Shown here: positions 1 to 9,489 of the stretch, one piece after another
Position numbering within the stretch: position 1 is the first letter of the stretch
Layout: each line of letters starts with the position of its first letter
From: Pseudomonas sp. Seg1
Lineage (GTDB): Bacteria > Pseudomonadota > Gammaproteobacteria > Pseudomonadales > Pseudomonadaceae
DNA length: 64,000 nt
Assembly: GCF_018326005.1 (NCBI RefSeq)
Contig: NZ_AP021903.1
Coordinates: forward strand, 6,011,501 to 6,075,500
Direction of reading: 5' to 3'
The notes under the pieces: model-generated
What the model was told of the DNA's origin: nothing
The model's input: the letters and a program-made list of their open reading frames with translations, nothing else
Database searches by the model: none
Translations under genes and position numbers: made by a program

Positions 1-1198
1 AACGGTCGATGGAGAAAGGTGCAGCCAATGGGTGCATTTCACCCTTGGCCAGACTCGCGGCAAACACGTTGCCCGAGCCAGGAGTGGCCTTGAAGCCGCC
101 GGTGCCCCAACCGCAGTTGAAAAACATGTTCGGCACCGGGGTTTTCGAGATGATCGGGCAAGCGTCCGGGGTGGTGTCGACGATGCCGCCCCACTGGCGG
201 TTCATGCGTACGCGGGACAACACCGGGAACATCTCGACGATGGCCTGAATGGTGTGTTCGATCACCGGGTACGAACCGCGCTGGCCGTAGCCGTTGTAGC
301 CGTCGATACCGGCGCCGATCACCAAGTCGCCCTTGTCGGACTGGCTGATGTAACCGTGCACGGCGTTGGACATGATCACGCTGTCGATAATCGGTTTGAT
401 CGGCTCGGACACCAGCGCTTGCAGCGGGTGGGATTCGATCGGCAGACGGAAACCGGCGAGTTTGGCCATGTGCCCGGAGTTACCGGCGGTGACTACGCCG
501 ACGCGTTTGGCGCCGATAAAGCCTTTATTGGTTTCAACACCGATGCACACGCCGTTTTCCTTGCGGAAACCGATCACTTCGGTCTGCTGGATCAAGTCCA
601 CGCCGAGGGCGTCGGCGGCACGGGCAAAGCCCCAGGCCACGGCATCGTGACGGGCGACGCCGCCGCGACGCTGAACGGTTGCGCCCATGACCGGATAACG
701 GGTGTTTTTCGAGCAGTCGAGGTACGGGATTTCGTCAGCAACTTGTTTGGCGTTGAGCAGTTCGCCATCGACGCCGTTAAGGCGGTTGGCGCTGACCCGA
801 CGCTCGGAATCACGAATGTCCTGCAGGGTGTGGCACAGGTTGTAGACGCCACGCTGGGAGAACATCACGTTGTAGTTCAAGTCCTGCGACAGGCCTTCCC
901 ACAATTTCATCGCATGTTCGTAGAGGTGCGCCGACTCGTCCCACAGGTAGTTGGAGCGCACGATGGTGGTGTTGCGCGCGGTGTTACCGCCGCCCAGCCA
1001 GCCTTTCTCGACCACGGCGACGTTGGTGATGCCGTGCTCTTTCGCCAGGTAATAAGCAGTCGCCAGACCATGCCCGCCGCCGCCGACGATGACCACGTCG
1101 TAGACCTTTTTCGGGGTTGGCGTGCGCCACATGCGCTGCCAGTTTTCGTGGTGGCTGAGCGAGTGTTTGAAGAGGCCGAAGCCCGAATAGCGTTGCAT
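1..1198 (-). CDS. soxB: Sarcosine oxidase beta subunit, 3' end cut by window edge
   Basis: Catalytic flavoprotein subunit of heterotetrameric sarcosine oxidase, which demethylates sarcosine to glycine and passes the one-carbon unit to tetrahydrofolate. The ATG at 1198 has a GGAG site about nine bases upstream. The protein opens [14 protein letters not shown] and has a dinucleotide-binding glycine run ([16 protein letters not shown], about residues 36-51), followed by the family's [12 protein letters not shown] stretch where covalent FMN/FAD contacts lie. About 399 of the usual 416 or so residues are present; the stop lies beyond base 1. It begins 20 bp after the glyA stop, so the two are co-transcribed, and in other pseudomonads soxD, soxA and soxG follow. 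Identification is very secure. Confidence 0.96.
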   Translation of the reverse strand, partial: MQRYSGFGLFKHSLSHHENWQRMWRTPTPKKVYDVVIVGGGGHGLATAYYLAKEHGITNVAVVEKGWLGGGNTARNTTIVRSNYLWDESAHLYEHAMKLWEGLSQDLNYNVMFSQRGVYNLCHTLQDIRDSERRVSANRLNGVDGELLNAKQVADEIPYLDCSKNTRYPVMGATVQRRGGVARHDAVAWGFARAADALGVDLIQQTEVIGFRKENGVCIGVETNKGFIGAKRVGVVTAGNSGHMAKLAGFRLPIESHPLQALVSEPIKPIIDSVIMSNAVHGYISQSDKGDLVIGAGIDGYNGYGQRGSYPVIEHTIQAIVEMFPVLSRVRMNRQWGGIVDTTPDACPIISKTPVPNMFFNCGWGTGGFKATPGSGNVFAASLAKGEMHPLAAPFSIDR

Positions 1199-1218
1199 AG
1201 TCGTTACTCCAAAACCGC

Positions 1219-2472
<1,254 letters not shown>

Positions 2473-2588
2473 CGCGTCTCTCCCAGCGGCATCTGTGCGC
2501 CATTCGTCTCGGTAAGGCACTGGCAATCAAGGCAGTGCCCTTTGATGCCGATGGTATGACCGGCGCAGACAGCTCAAATGCCTACGGA

Positions 2589-2614
2589 CGCCACGCAAAG
2601 GTGCGTTTACGACA
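2589..2614 (-). promoter_or_regulatory. Putative GbdR half-site pair upstream of glyA-sox
   Basis: On the minus strand TGTCG and TGGCG start exactly 21 bp apart, about 120 bp upstream of the glyA start. The same 21-bp-spaced core recurs before gbcA, the dgc operon, caiX and cbcX. AraC-type activators such as GbdR bind direct repeats two helical turns apart. Assignment to GbdR is inferred. Confidence 0.4.
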
Positions 2615-2661
2615 TGGCGGGGAATGGCCTTGCCAGACTCGACCTCGAAAACACTGGAGAA

Positions 2662-2757
2662 CCCTGTGGGAGCTGGCTTGCCAGCGATGGCGGTGGCCCA
2701 TCTGGCATTGATGGCGGCTGACCTGCCGCTATCGCTGGCAAGCCAGCTCCCACAGGG
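2662..2757. repeat. REPIN, family A (GGGAGCTGGCTTGCCAGCGA)
   Basis: Two inverted copies of a REP with core GGGAGCTGGCTTGCCAGCGA flank a short spacer. It lies between glyA and the TraX-like gene, abutting the stop codon of the latter (2758-2760). This is the commonest repeat in the window; further copies lie near 33.3, 33.9, 35.6, 47.4, 50.6, 55.2, 57.6 and 59.2 kb. Confidence 0.9.
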
Positions 2758-3468
2758 TTATGCGGCGACTTGGCGGATAAGTAGTAGCAGGAGGAAATGT
2801 GCGGGATAAAGGGCATACGCCCAGCGGCGCATTGGGGGTGGCTGGAGATGTCGCACATGTCGCAACAGGAACATTCCGAGCAGTGGCGCAAACAGACAGG
2901 TGGCAATGCCAAAAATGGCAACGCTATTACCGAACCTCGCCGAGTCGTACAGCACCTGCCACTGATTGGCGGCCAGACATATCAATCCCGACAGCAAGCT
3001 GAAGTACCACGGACGACGAAACACCCACAGCATCGCGAGCGGTAGCAGAACGCCGAAGAAGCCGAACATCAGTCGCTCAGAAAACACAGCGGCCAGCACC
3101 AACGCAGCGACACCCAGCAACCGCGACATGATCGATGGATCCTGCCAGCCGCGCGCCACCAACAAGCCCAACGCTAATGTCGGCATGACGTTCAACGTAT
3201 CCGGATCGGGAATGTACAAACGGTAAGGAATTTCACTCACGGCGCTGAACAGCAACAGCCAGCCCAGATAACGCCATTCGGTTTTCCGCGCTCCGGCCCG
3301 GGCAAGATTCGCCGCCATCGCCAGACAGAACCACGGAAACGCCAACCGCCCCGGCACGTAGAGCCAATCGGCGCTGATCCCGACATATCGCAGGTGATCG
3401 AGCAACATGCTCAGCAGCGCCAGCCACTTGAGCAGATCCAGGGCGCCGTCACGTTTTCTCAGGTGCAT
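2758..3468 (-). CDS. TraX-like multi-pass membrane protein
   Basis: A 236-residue, strongly hydrophobic protein starting MHLRKRDGALDLLKWLALLS. The motif LDLLKWLALLSMLLDHLRY near the N-terminus and the overall pattern of about seven or eight membrane spans match the TraX family, named for F-pilin acetylation but widespread on chromosomes with unknown role. The start at 3468 is preferred over upstream in-frame codons because it gives the family N-terminus. It diverges from ltaE across about 130 bp. A homologue stands beside ltaE and glyA in P. aeruginosa as I recall, so it belongs to the locus, but no role in betaine metabolism can be read from the sequence. The stop codon touches a REPIN. Confidence 0.8.
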   Translation of the reverse strand: MHLRKRDGALDLLKWLALLSMLLDHLRYVGISADWLYVPGRLAFPWFCLAMAANLARAGARKTEWRYLGWLLLFSAVSEIPYRLYIPDPDTLNVMPTLALGLLVARGWQDPSIMSRLLGVAALVLAAVFSERLMFGFFGVLLPLAMLWVFRRPWYFSLLSGLICLAANQWQVLYDSARFGNSVAIFGIATCLFAPLLGMFLLRHVRHLQPPPMRRWAYALYPAHFLLLLLIRQVAA

Positions 3469-3595
3469 AATCGGCAAGCGTCCATGTAATGTTCTGCCAG
3501 CGACATCCCGTGTGCTCCCCGGAAGATCTTCGGTAAAGTGCGCACCATCATTGACCAACGAGGCGCCACAAGCACCTCGATCACGGAAGCCGGCC

Positions 3596-4636
3596 ATGAC
3601 CGACAAGAGCCAACAATTCGCCAGCGACAACTATTCCGGTATCTGCCCTGAAGCCTGGGCTGCCATGGAACAGGCCAACCACGGCCACCAACGCGCTTAT
3701 GGCGATGATGAATGGACCGCACGCGCGTCCGATCATTTCCGCCAACTGTTCGAAACCGACTGCGAAGTGTTCTTCGCCTTCAACGGCACCGCCGCCAACT
3801 CGCTCGCGCTGTCTTCGCTGTGCCAGAGTTACCACAGCGTGATCTGCTCGGAAACCGCCCACGTCGAAACCGATGAATGCGGCGCCCCGGAATTCTTCTC
3901 CAACGGTTCGAAACTGCTGATCGCCGGCACTGAAAACGGCAAGATCACCCCGCAGTCGATCCGCGAAGTCGCCCTCAAGCGCCAGGACATTCACTACCCG
4001 AAACCACGCGTGGTGACCCTGACCCAAGCCACCGAGGTCGGCAGTGTCTACACCCCGGAAGAAGTCCGCGCCATCAGCGCCACCTGCAAGGAACTGGGCC
4101 TGCACCTGCACATGGACGGCGCGCGGTTCTCCAACGCCTGCGCGTTCCTCGGCTGCTCGCCGGCCGACCTGACCTGGAAGGCTGGCGTCGACGTGCTGTG
4201 CTTCGGCGGCACCAAGAACGGCATGGCGGTGGGTGAAGCGATCCTGTTCTTCAACCACAAACTGGCCGAAGACTTCGACTACCGCTGCAAACAGGCCGGG
4301 CAACTGGCGTCGAAAATGCGCTTCCTCTCGGCGCCATGGGTCGGCATCCTGGAAAACGACGCCTGGCTGAAATACGCCCGCCACGCCAACCACTGCGCGC
4401 AATTGCTGGCCGAGCTGGTCAGCGACATTCCGGGCGTCGAACTGATGTTCCCGGTGCAGGCCAACGGCGTGTTTCTGCAACTGTCGGAACCGGCGATTGC
4501 CGCGCTGACCGCGAAGGACTGGCGCTTCTACACCTTCATCGGCAAGGGCGGCGCGCGCTTCATGTGCTCGTGGGACACCGAAGAAGAGCGCGTGCGCGAA
4601 CTGGCGCGCGACATCCGCGAAGTCATGTCTGCCTGA
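3596..4636 (+). CDS. ltaE: Low-specificity L-threonine aldolase
   Basis: PLP-dependent aldolase splitting L-threonine or allo-threonine into glycine and acetaldehyde. The 346 aa protein has the fold-type-I features of the family: AFNGTAANSLAL (about 61-72), the aspartate in HLHMDGARF (about 171-179) and the PLP lysine in CFGGTKNGMAVGE (K207). The ATG at 3596 gives MTDKSQQFASDNYSG, the usual N-terminus; the reading frame stays open upstream but has no family similarity there. It diverges from the TraX-like gene and feeds glycine into the same pool as the betaine pathway. It is followed by family E repeats. Confidence 0.93.
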   Translation: MTDKSQQFASDNYSGICPEAWAAMEQANHGHQRAYGDDEWTARASDHFRQLFETDCEVFFAFNGTAANSLALSSLCQSYHSVICSETAHVETDECGAPEFFSNGSKLLIAGTENGKITPQSIREVALKRQDIHYPKPRVVTLTQATEVGSVYTPEEVRAISATCKELGLHLHMDGARFSNACAFLGCSPADLTWKAGVDVLCFGGTKNGMAVGEAILFFNHKLAEDFDYRCKQAGQLASKMRFLSAPWVGILENDAWLKYARHANHCAQLLAELVSDIPGVELMFPVQANGVFLQLSEPAIAALTAKDWRFYTFIGKGGARFMCSWDTEEERVRELARDIREVMSA

Positions 4637-4653
4637 TCTCACTCCACCTCACT

Positions 4654-4789
4654 GATCGTTCCCACGCTCTGCGTGGGAATGCCTCTCGGGACGCTCCGCG
4701 TTCCATTTCCCCCGCCAGCGTTACACCTTGGCATCGTGATGACGCGGAGCGTCAATGGCTGCATTCCCACGCGGAGCGTGGGAACGATC
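4654..4789. repeat. REPIN, family E (RAYT-linked)
   Basis: Begins GATCGTTCCCACGCTCTGCG and ends with its inverse, GCGTGGGAACGATC; GACGCTCCGCGTT units lie inside. It sits upstream of the REP-associated transposase at 4952 and is the same family as the copy immediately downstream of it. Confidence 0.88.
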
Positions 4790-4864
4790 TTGGCTCGGGA
4801 ATGACTTTTCCCACCGCAATACCAGACTTCCCCTCTATCGCGAATACCCTGTCCGTCCCACCCT

Positions 4865-4916
4865 GATCGTTGCCACGCTCCGCGTGGTAATGCATCCCGG
4901 GACGCTCCGCGTTCCA
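4865..4916. repeat. Single REP, family E
   Basis: A lone half element (GATCGTTGCCACGCTCCGCG followed by GGGACGCTCCGCGTTCC) 36 bp before the transposase start. Unpaired copies beside the transposase gene are typical of RAYT loci. Confidence 0.8.
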
Positions 4917-4951
4917 TCTCCAATGCACCGCAAGATTCAAGGAAGAATCCC

Positions 4952-5485
4952 ATGGGCCGCAGCCGCTACACCATTACCGAAACTGACAAACCCCATTTTC
5001 TGACCTGCACGGTCATGGAATGGTTACCCCTGTTCATCCGCCCTTACATCGTCGACCACCTGCTCAACTGCTGGCGTTATCAACAGACTCATCATGACTT
5101 GAGGCTGTACGGCTTCGTGATTCTGGAAAACCATCTTCACTTTGTCGCCCAAGCACCCGACCTGAGCAAATGCCTCAGCCAGTTCAAATCATTCACCGCG
5201 CGACAGATTATTGATGACCTTCAAAGCAAGGGCGCCGAAAGAGCACTGAAGCGCCTTCGTTTCAACAAGCGGGCACACAAGCAAGATCGGGTGTATCAAA
5301 TGTGGCAGGAAGGCTCTCATGCAGAAATGGTCTACAGCGAAGAAGTCATGCGCCAGAAACTCGATTACATCCACAACAACCCGGTAAAGCGTGGTTATGT
5401 AGAGTTGCCGGAGCACTGGCGGTATTCGAGCGCCCGAAATTATGCAGGACTAGAGGGATTGATCGAGATTCAACGCTGGTACTAA
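4952..5485 (+). CDS. REP-associated tyrosine transposase (RAYT, IS200-like)
   Basis: A 177-residue single-domain transposase of the Y1 HUH superfamily. The metal-binding HUH motif is ENHLHF (H61, H63). The C-terminal YIHNNPVKRGYV block (139-150) carries the expected catalytic tyrosine Y139, and HWRYSSARNY follows, as in other RAYTs. These enzymes cleave single-stranded REP hairpins and are held responsible for spreading the repeats; they do not normally carry IS ends. It is bracketed by family E REPs at 4654-4916 and 5508-5642, and more copies of that family occur at 9.4 and 53.8 kb. No obvious disruption is seen, so it is probably active. Confidence 0.92.
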   Translation: MGRSRYTITETDKPHFLTCTVMEWLPLFIRPYIVDHLLNCWRYQQTHHDLRLYGFVILENHLHFVAQAPDLSKCLSQFKSFTARQIIDDLQSKGAERALKRLRFNKRAHKQDRVYQMWQEGSHAEMVYSEEVMRQKLDYIHNNPVKRGYVELPEHWRYSSARNYAGLEGLIEIQRWY

Positions 5486-5507
5486 AGCAGCTGGCCATCC
5501 CCTTTCG

Positions 5508-5642
5508 GATCGTTCCCACGCTCCGCGTGGTAATGTCTCCCGGGACGCTCCGCGTTCCAGCCCCACCACTGATGCGACGCCGAGCACAGTCATGACGCGG
5601 AGCGTCAAAGGCTGCATTCCCACGCGGAGCGTGGGAACGATC
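5508..5642. repeat. REPIN, family E, downstream of RAYT
   Basis: GATCGTTCCCACGCTCCGCG at the left and GCGTGGGAACGATC at the right, with inner GACGCTCCGCG and GACGCGGAGCGTC units. With the elements at 4654-4916 it frames the transposase gene. Confidence 0.88.
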
Positions 5643-5729
5643 AGGGCACCTATTTCAGTCGCGTCAGCTCCTTGGTCTACATTGTCTGTCGAGCCCTCCG
5701 CTCTCATAACAATAAGCAGGAGCATCGGC

Positions 5730-6554
5730 ATGTCGTTACAAGGCAAAACCCTGTTCATCACCGGCGCCAGCCGTGGCATTGGCCGTGAGATTGCACTGCG
5801 GGCCGCGAAGGACGGGGCCAATATCGTCATTGCGGCGAAGAGCGCCGAACCCCACGCCAAATTGGCCGGCACTATTCACAGTGTGGCCAAAGAAGTCGAA
5901 GTGGCGGGCGGCAAGGCCTTGGCGCTGCAGGTGGATGTGCGTGATGAAGACGCCGTGCGACAGGCACTGGCCCAGGCCAACGAGCATTTCGGCGCGATCG
6001 ATGCGCTGGTGAACAATGCCGGGGCGATCAAGTTGACTGGCGTGCAACACATCGAACTCAAGCGTTTCGACCTGATGCACCAGATCAACACCCGCGCGGT
6101 GCTGTTGTGCAGCCAGGCTGCCCTGCCCTATCTGAAGAAATCCGCCGGGCACATTCTCAACTTGTCGCCGCCGTTGAATCTGGCGAGTAAATGGTTCGCC
6201 CAGTTCAGCCCTTACACGGTGACCAAATACGGCATGAGCATGCTGACGCTGGGCATGAGCGAGGAATTTGCCAGTTACGGGATCAGTGTCAATTCGCTGT
6301 GGCCGCAGACGATGATTGCGACGGCAGCGATCGAGTTTCAGCTGGGCAATCGCGAGTCCTTCAAGCACGCGCGTACGCCGGCAATCATGGCTGATGCGGC
6401 GCATGTGATTTTGAGTAGTCGCGGGCGGCAGATCAGCGGGCGGTTGTTGATTGATGAGGAGATTTTGCGGGAGAGCGGCGTAACCGAATTCGATCATTAC
6501 CGATTTGATCCGGACAGCACTGCAACCCTGATGCCCGACCTGTTCGTGGATTAA
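5730..6554 (+). CDS. SDR-family oxidoreductase (HSDL2-like)
   Basis: A 274 aa NAD(P)-dependent short-chain dehydrogenase. The cofactor motif TGASRGIG is at 11-18, NNAG at 95-98, and the catalytic set S146, Y162 and K166 (YTVTK) is complete. The AAKSAEPHAKLAGTIHSVAKEVEVAGG stretch and the long C-terminal tail resemble hydroxysteroid-dehydrogenase-like protein 2 and similar bacterial SDRs, some linked to fatty acid or isoprenoid catabolism. ATG 5730 follows AGCAGGAGCATCGGC, a usable ribosome site. It stands alone between two repeat clusters, so its substrate cannot be judged from context. Confidence 0.85.
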   Translation: MSLQGKTLFITGASRGIGREIALRAAKDGANIVIAAKSAEPHAKLAGTIHSVAKEVEVAGGKALALQVDVRDEDAVRQALAQANEHFGAIDALVNNAGAIKLTGVQHIELKRFDLMHQINTRAVLLCSQAALPYLKKSAGHILNLSPPLNLASKWFAQFSPYTVTKYGMSMLTLGMSEEFASYGISVNSLWPQTMIATAAIEFQLGNRESFKHARTPAIMADAAHVILSSRGRQISGRLLIDEEILRESGVTEFDHYRFDPDSTATLMPDLFVD

Positions 6555-6563
6555 ATACCATCT

Positions 6564-6658
6564 CCCTGTAGGAGTGAGCCTGCTCGCGATGGGGCCGGAA
6601 CATTCAACGAAGAGTTGACTGACCTAACGCTATCGCGAGCAGGCTCACTCCTACAGGG
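6564..6658. repeat. REPIN, family C (TAGGAGTGAGCCTGCTCGCG)
   Basis: Inverted pair of TAGGAGTGAGCCTGCTCGCG with a short spacer, between the convergent SDR gene and gbcB. A second copy is at 12680-12745. Confidence 0.88.
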
Positions 6659-6672
6659 ATCTTTAGCGCCCG

Positions 6673-7773
6673 TCAGAATTCGATGCGCACGTCGCCTTTA
6701 GGCACACTGCAGCACGACAAGATAAATCCTTCCGCCTCGTCGTCCTCGGTAATCCCGCCGTTGTGCTCCATCTCCACCTCGCCCCCCAGTTTGAGCACCT
6801 TGCACGTCCCGCAAATCCCCATCCCGCAAGCCTTCGGAATCATCAGCCCAAGCTTGGCCGCCGCCGCATGCACGGTCTCGCCCGGTGCCACACGAATGCT
6901 CTTGCCCGACGCGGTGAATTCCACCTGATGCAGATCCGCCGCATCGATTTCCGGCGCATCGGCGGCCTGTTCGGCTTGCTCCACCGCATCGGCACGCGCC
7001 TCGGGCGGCGTCGCGCCGAAGGACTCCTCGTGATAACGCGCCATGTCGTAACCGGCGTTTTCCAGCAAACGCTTCACCGCCGTCATATACGGCGTCGGGC
7101 CGCAGCAGAACACTTCGCGCTCAAGGAAATCGGGAACCATCAGTTCGAGCATCTTGTGATTCAGATAGCCGCGGTACCCGGCCCACGGCTCGCCCAGACC
7201 GTGCTTTTCACAGATCAAATGCAGGCTGAAGTTATCGATCCGCGACGCCATGTGTTCCAGCTCGCGGTGGTAAATGATGTCCTTTGGCGAGCGCGCGCTG
7301 TGGATAAAGGTCATGTCGACGTTGGCGTTGGTGTCGTAGAACCACCGCGCCATCGACATGCACGGGGTGATTCCCACGCCGCCGCTGAGGTAGAGGACTT
7401 TCGGGCTCGGGAAGTCGATGGCATTGAACAGCCCGACCGGCCCGTGCACCGCCAGCTCCTGCCCTTCATGCAACGTGTCGTGCAACCAGTTGGAAACCTT
7501 GCCGCCCGGCACTCGTTTGATCGTCACCGAAAAGCTGTACGGCACCGACGGCGAACTGGAGATCGTGTACGAACGCATGATCGGCTGGCCTTCGATTTCC
7601 AGCTCCAGGGTGACGAACTGGCCGGGCTTGAAGAAGAACAGGATCGGCTGGTCAGCCATAAAGCAGAAGGTGCGCACGTCCCAGGTTTCCTGGATGACTT
7701 TGACGCAACGGACGATGTGTCGGCCATTGGCCCAGGTCTGGGTGGTGACCGGATTCAGGAAGCTGTTGGACAT
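6673..7773 (-). CDS. gbcB: Glycine betaine monooxygenase reductase subunit
   Basis: Electron-transfer partner of GbcA. It takes electrons from NAD(P)H through FAD and a 2Fe-2S centre to the Rieske oxygenase that demethylates glycine betaine. Its 366 residues comprise a ferredoxin-reductase FAD domain (RSYTISSSPS near 85), an NAD domain (LYLSGGVGITPC near 130) and a C-terminal plant-type ferredoxin domain with CGMGICGTCK and a distal cysteine (LSCCS). The ATG at 7773 is preferred to a GTG four codons upstream; GGAG lies eight bases before it and it gives the known N-terminus MSNSFLNPVTTQTW. It is divergent from gbcA with a shared 296-bp control region. Confidence 0.96.
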   Translation of the reverse strand: MSNSFLNPVTTQTWANGRHIVRCVKVIQETWDVRTFCFMADQPILFFFKPGQFVTLELEIEGQPIMRSYTISSSPSVPYSFSVTIKRVPGGKVSNWLHDTLHEGQELAVHGPVGLFNAIDFPSPKVLYLSGGVGITPCMSMARWFYDTNANVDMTFIHSARSPKDIIYHRELEHMASRIDNFSLHLICEKHGLGEPWAGYRGYLNHKMLELMVPDFLEREVFCCGPTPYMTAVKRLLENAGYDMARYHEESFGATPPEARADAVEQAEQAADAPEIDAADLHQVEFTASGKSIRVAPGETVHAAAAKLGLMIPKACGMGICGTCKVLKLGGEVEMEHNGGITEDDEAEGFILSCCSVPKGDVRIEF

Positions 7774-7792
7774 GCTGTTCTCCACGGCCGAC

Positions 7793-7925
7793 TGTCGGCC
7801 TCATGTCGGCGATTCTGCGTATAGCGCGAACCGCCCGTTTACCTATCCGCGACATTGACATACTTATCGCGACCAGCCCCCAACCACCGGGGGTTGCGCG
7901 TCGGGAACAGATTGCACCATGTCGC
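7793..7925. promoter_or_regulatory. Shared gbcB/gbcA control region with direct repeats
   Basis: Between the divergent genes, GTCG occurs at 7900 and again at 7921, 21 bp apart. GCGAC occurs at 7849 and 7869, 20 bp apart, inside two TATC(C)GCGAC copies. TGTCGG occurs at 7793 and 7804. The first pair matches the spacing seen at four other promoters of the regulon. GbdR is known to activate gbcA and gbcB in P. aeruginosa; which repeats it uses here is inferred. Confidence 0.45.
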
Positions 7926-8069
7926 CCATGGATAAGGTTCCGCCCAGCGCCGGCCCCACACTCGCCTCAACACCCAAACAGATTCTTTACACCTTGCGTA
8001 GCAACTGTTTACAGCACACCTGATTAGCCACTTTCGCCGGCCACGCAGATGGCCATGAGGATCACATCG

Positions 8070-9365
8070 ATGGACGTCACCGCAAAAATCAGCCTGGGCG
8101 ATCCGCTGGAACCCGCACGCAAGGCCACCGCACAAATGCTCCAGGAACGCGAGCGCACCTTTTCGCTGCCACAACCGTTTTACAGCGACGAGCGGCTGTT
8201 CGATATCGACATGCAGGAGATCTTCCAGAAGGAATGGTTGATCGCCGGCATGACCTGCGAAATCCCGGCCAAGGGCAACTACCTGACCCTGCAGATCGGC
8301 AAGAACCCGATCATCGTCATCCGTGGCGCCGAAGGCGTGGTGCATGCGTTCCACAACGTCTGCCGCCACCGTGGCTCGCGTCTGTGCACCAGTGAAAAAG
8401 GCAAAGTCGCCAAACTGGTCTGCCATTACCACCAGTGGACCTACGAGCTGGACGGTCGTCTGCTGTTCGCCGGCACCGAAATGGGCGCCGACTTCGACAT
8501 GAAGCAGTACGGCCTGAAACCGGTGAACGTGAAAACGGCCGGCGGCTACATCTTCATCAGCCTGGCCGAGAATCCGCCGGCCATTGATGACTTCCTGTCG
8601 ACGCTCAACCACTACATGGAACCGTACGACATGGAGAACACCAAGGTGGCGATCACCACCACCTTGATGGAGAAGGCCAACTGGAAACTGGTGCTGGAAA
8701 ACAACCGCGAGTGCTACCACTGCAACGCGTCGCACCCGGAACTGCTGAAAACCCTGCTGGAATGGGACGACGTCACCGACCCGCGCGCCGATCAGGCGTT
8801 CAAGGATCACGTTGCTGCGTCCGCCGCCGCCTGGGAAGCCGAGAAGATTCCTTACGCCCACGCCAGCTTCGGCCTGCGTAACCGCATCGTGCGCATGCCG
8901 CTGCTCAAGGGCACCGTGTCGATGACTCTGGATGGCAAGCAGGGCTGCGCGAAACTGATGGGCCGGATCAAGAATCCGGACCTCGGTTCGATGCGCATCC
9001 TGCACCTGCCGCATTCGTGGAACCACTGCATGGGCGACCACATCATCGTCTTCACCGTGTGGCCGATCAGTACGCAGGAAACCATGGTCACCACCAAATG
9101 GCTGGTGCACAAGGATGCGGTTGAAGGCGTCGATTACGACGTCGAGCGTATGCGCCAGGTGTGGGACGCGACCAACGACCAGGATCGTCGTCTGGCCGAA
9201 GAGAACCAGCGCGGGATCAACTCCACGGCCTACCAGCCTGGGCCGTACTCCAAGACCTATGAGTTTGGTGTGGTCAACTTTGTCGACTGGTACAGCGAGC
9301 GCCTGTTGAACAACCTCGGTGCCGAGCCTGCGCCATACCTAAAAGGCGTCCCGGTTCAGGGCTGA
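8070..9365 (+). CDS. gbcA: Glycine betaine monooxygenase, Rieske oxygenase subunit
   Basis: Ring-hydroxylating-type oxygenase that removes one methyl from glycine betaine, giving dimethylglycine and formaldehyde. The Rieske 2Fe-2S ligands are C98-x-H100 (CRH) and C118-x2-H121 (CHYH). The mononuclear iron site lies in NNRECYHCNASHPEL (H217, H222) plus a C-terminal acidic residue. ATG 8070 is chosen over in-frame ATGs at 8049 and 8055 because AGGA sits eight bases upstream and the product then begins MDVTAKISLGDPLEPARKAT, as in P. aeruginosa; length 431 aa against about 429. It pairs with divergent gbcB. Confidence 0.97.
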   Translation: MDVTAKISLGDPLEPARKATAQMLQERERTFSLPQPFYSDERLFDIDMQEIFQKEWLIAGMTCEIPAKGNYLTLQIGKNPIIVIRGAEGVVHAFHNVCRHRGSRLCTSEKGKVAKLVCHYHQWTYELDGRLLFAGTEMGADFDMKQYGLKPVNVKTAGGYIFISLAENPPAIDDFLSTLNHYMEPYDMENTKVAITTTLMEKANWKLVLENNRECYHCNASHPELLKTLLEWDDVTDPRADQAFKDHVAASAAAWEAEKIPYAHASFGLRNRIVRMPLLKGTVSMTLDGKQGCAKLMGRIKNPDLGSMRILHLPHSWNHCMGDHIIVFTVWPISTQETMVTTKWLVHKDAVEGVDYDVERMRQVWDATNDQDRRLAEENQRGINSTAYQPGPYSKTYEFGVVNFVDWYSERLLNNLGAEPAPYLKGVPVQG

Positions 9366-9378
9366 TTCCCTCCTGCCT

Positions 9379-9487
9379 GATCGTTCCCACGCTCTGCGTG
9401 GGAATGCAGCCCGGGACGCTCTGCGTCCCAAAAGGCCGAACGCGGAGCGTCCGTTGAGGCGTTCCCACGCAGAGCGTGGGAACGATC
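9379..9487. repeat. REPIN, family E
   Basis: GATCGTTCCCACGCTCTGCG and its inverse separate the convergent gbcA and metallophosphoesterase genes. It could act as a bidirectional transcript 3' end. Confidence 0.87.
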
Positions 9488-9489
9488 AG

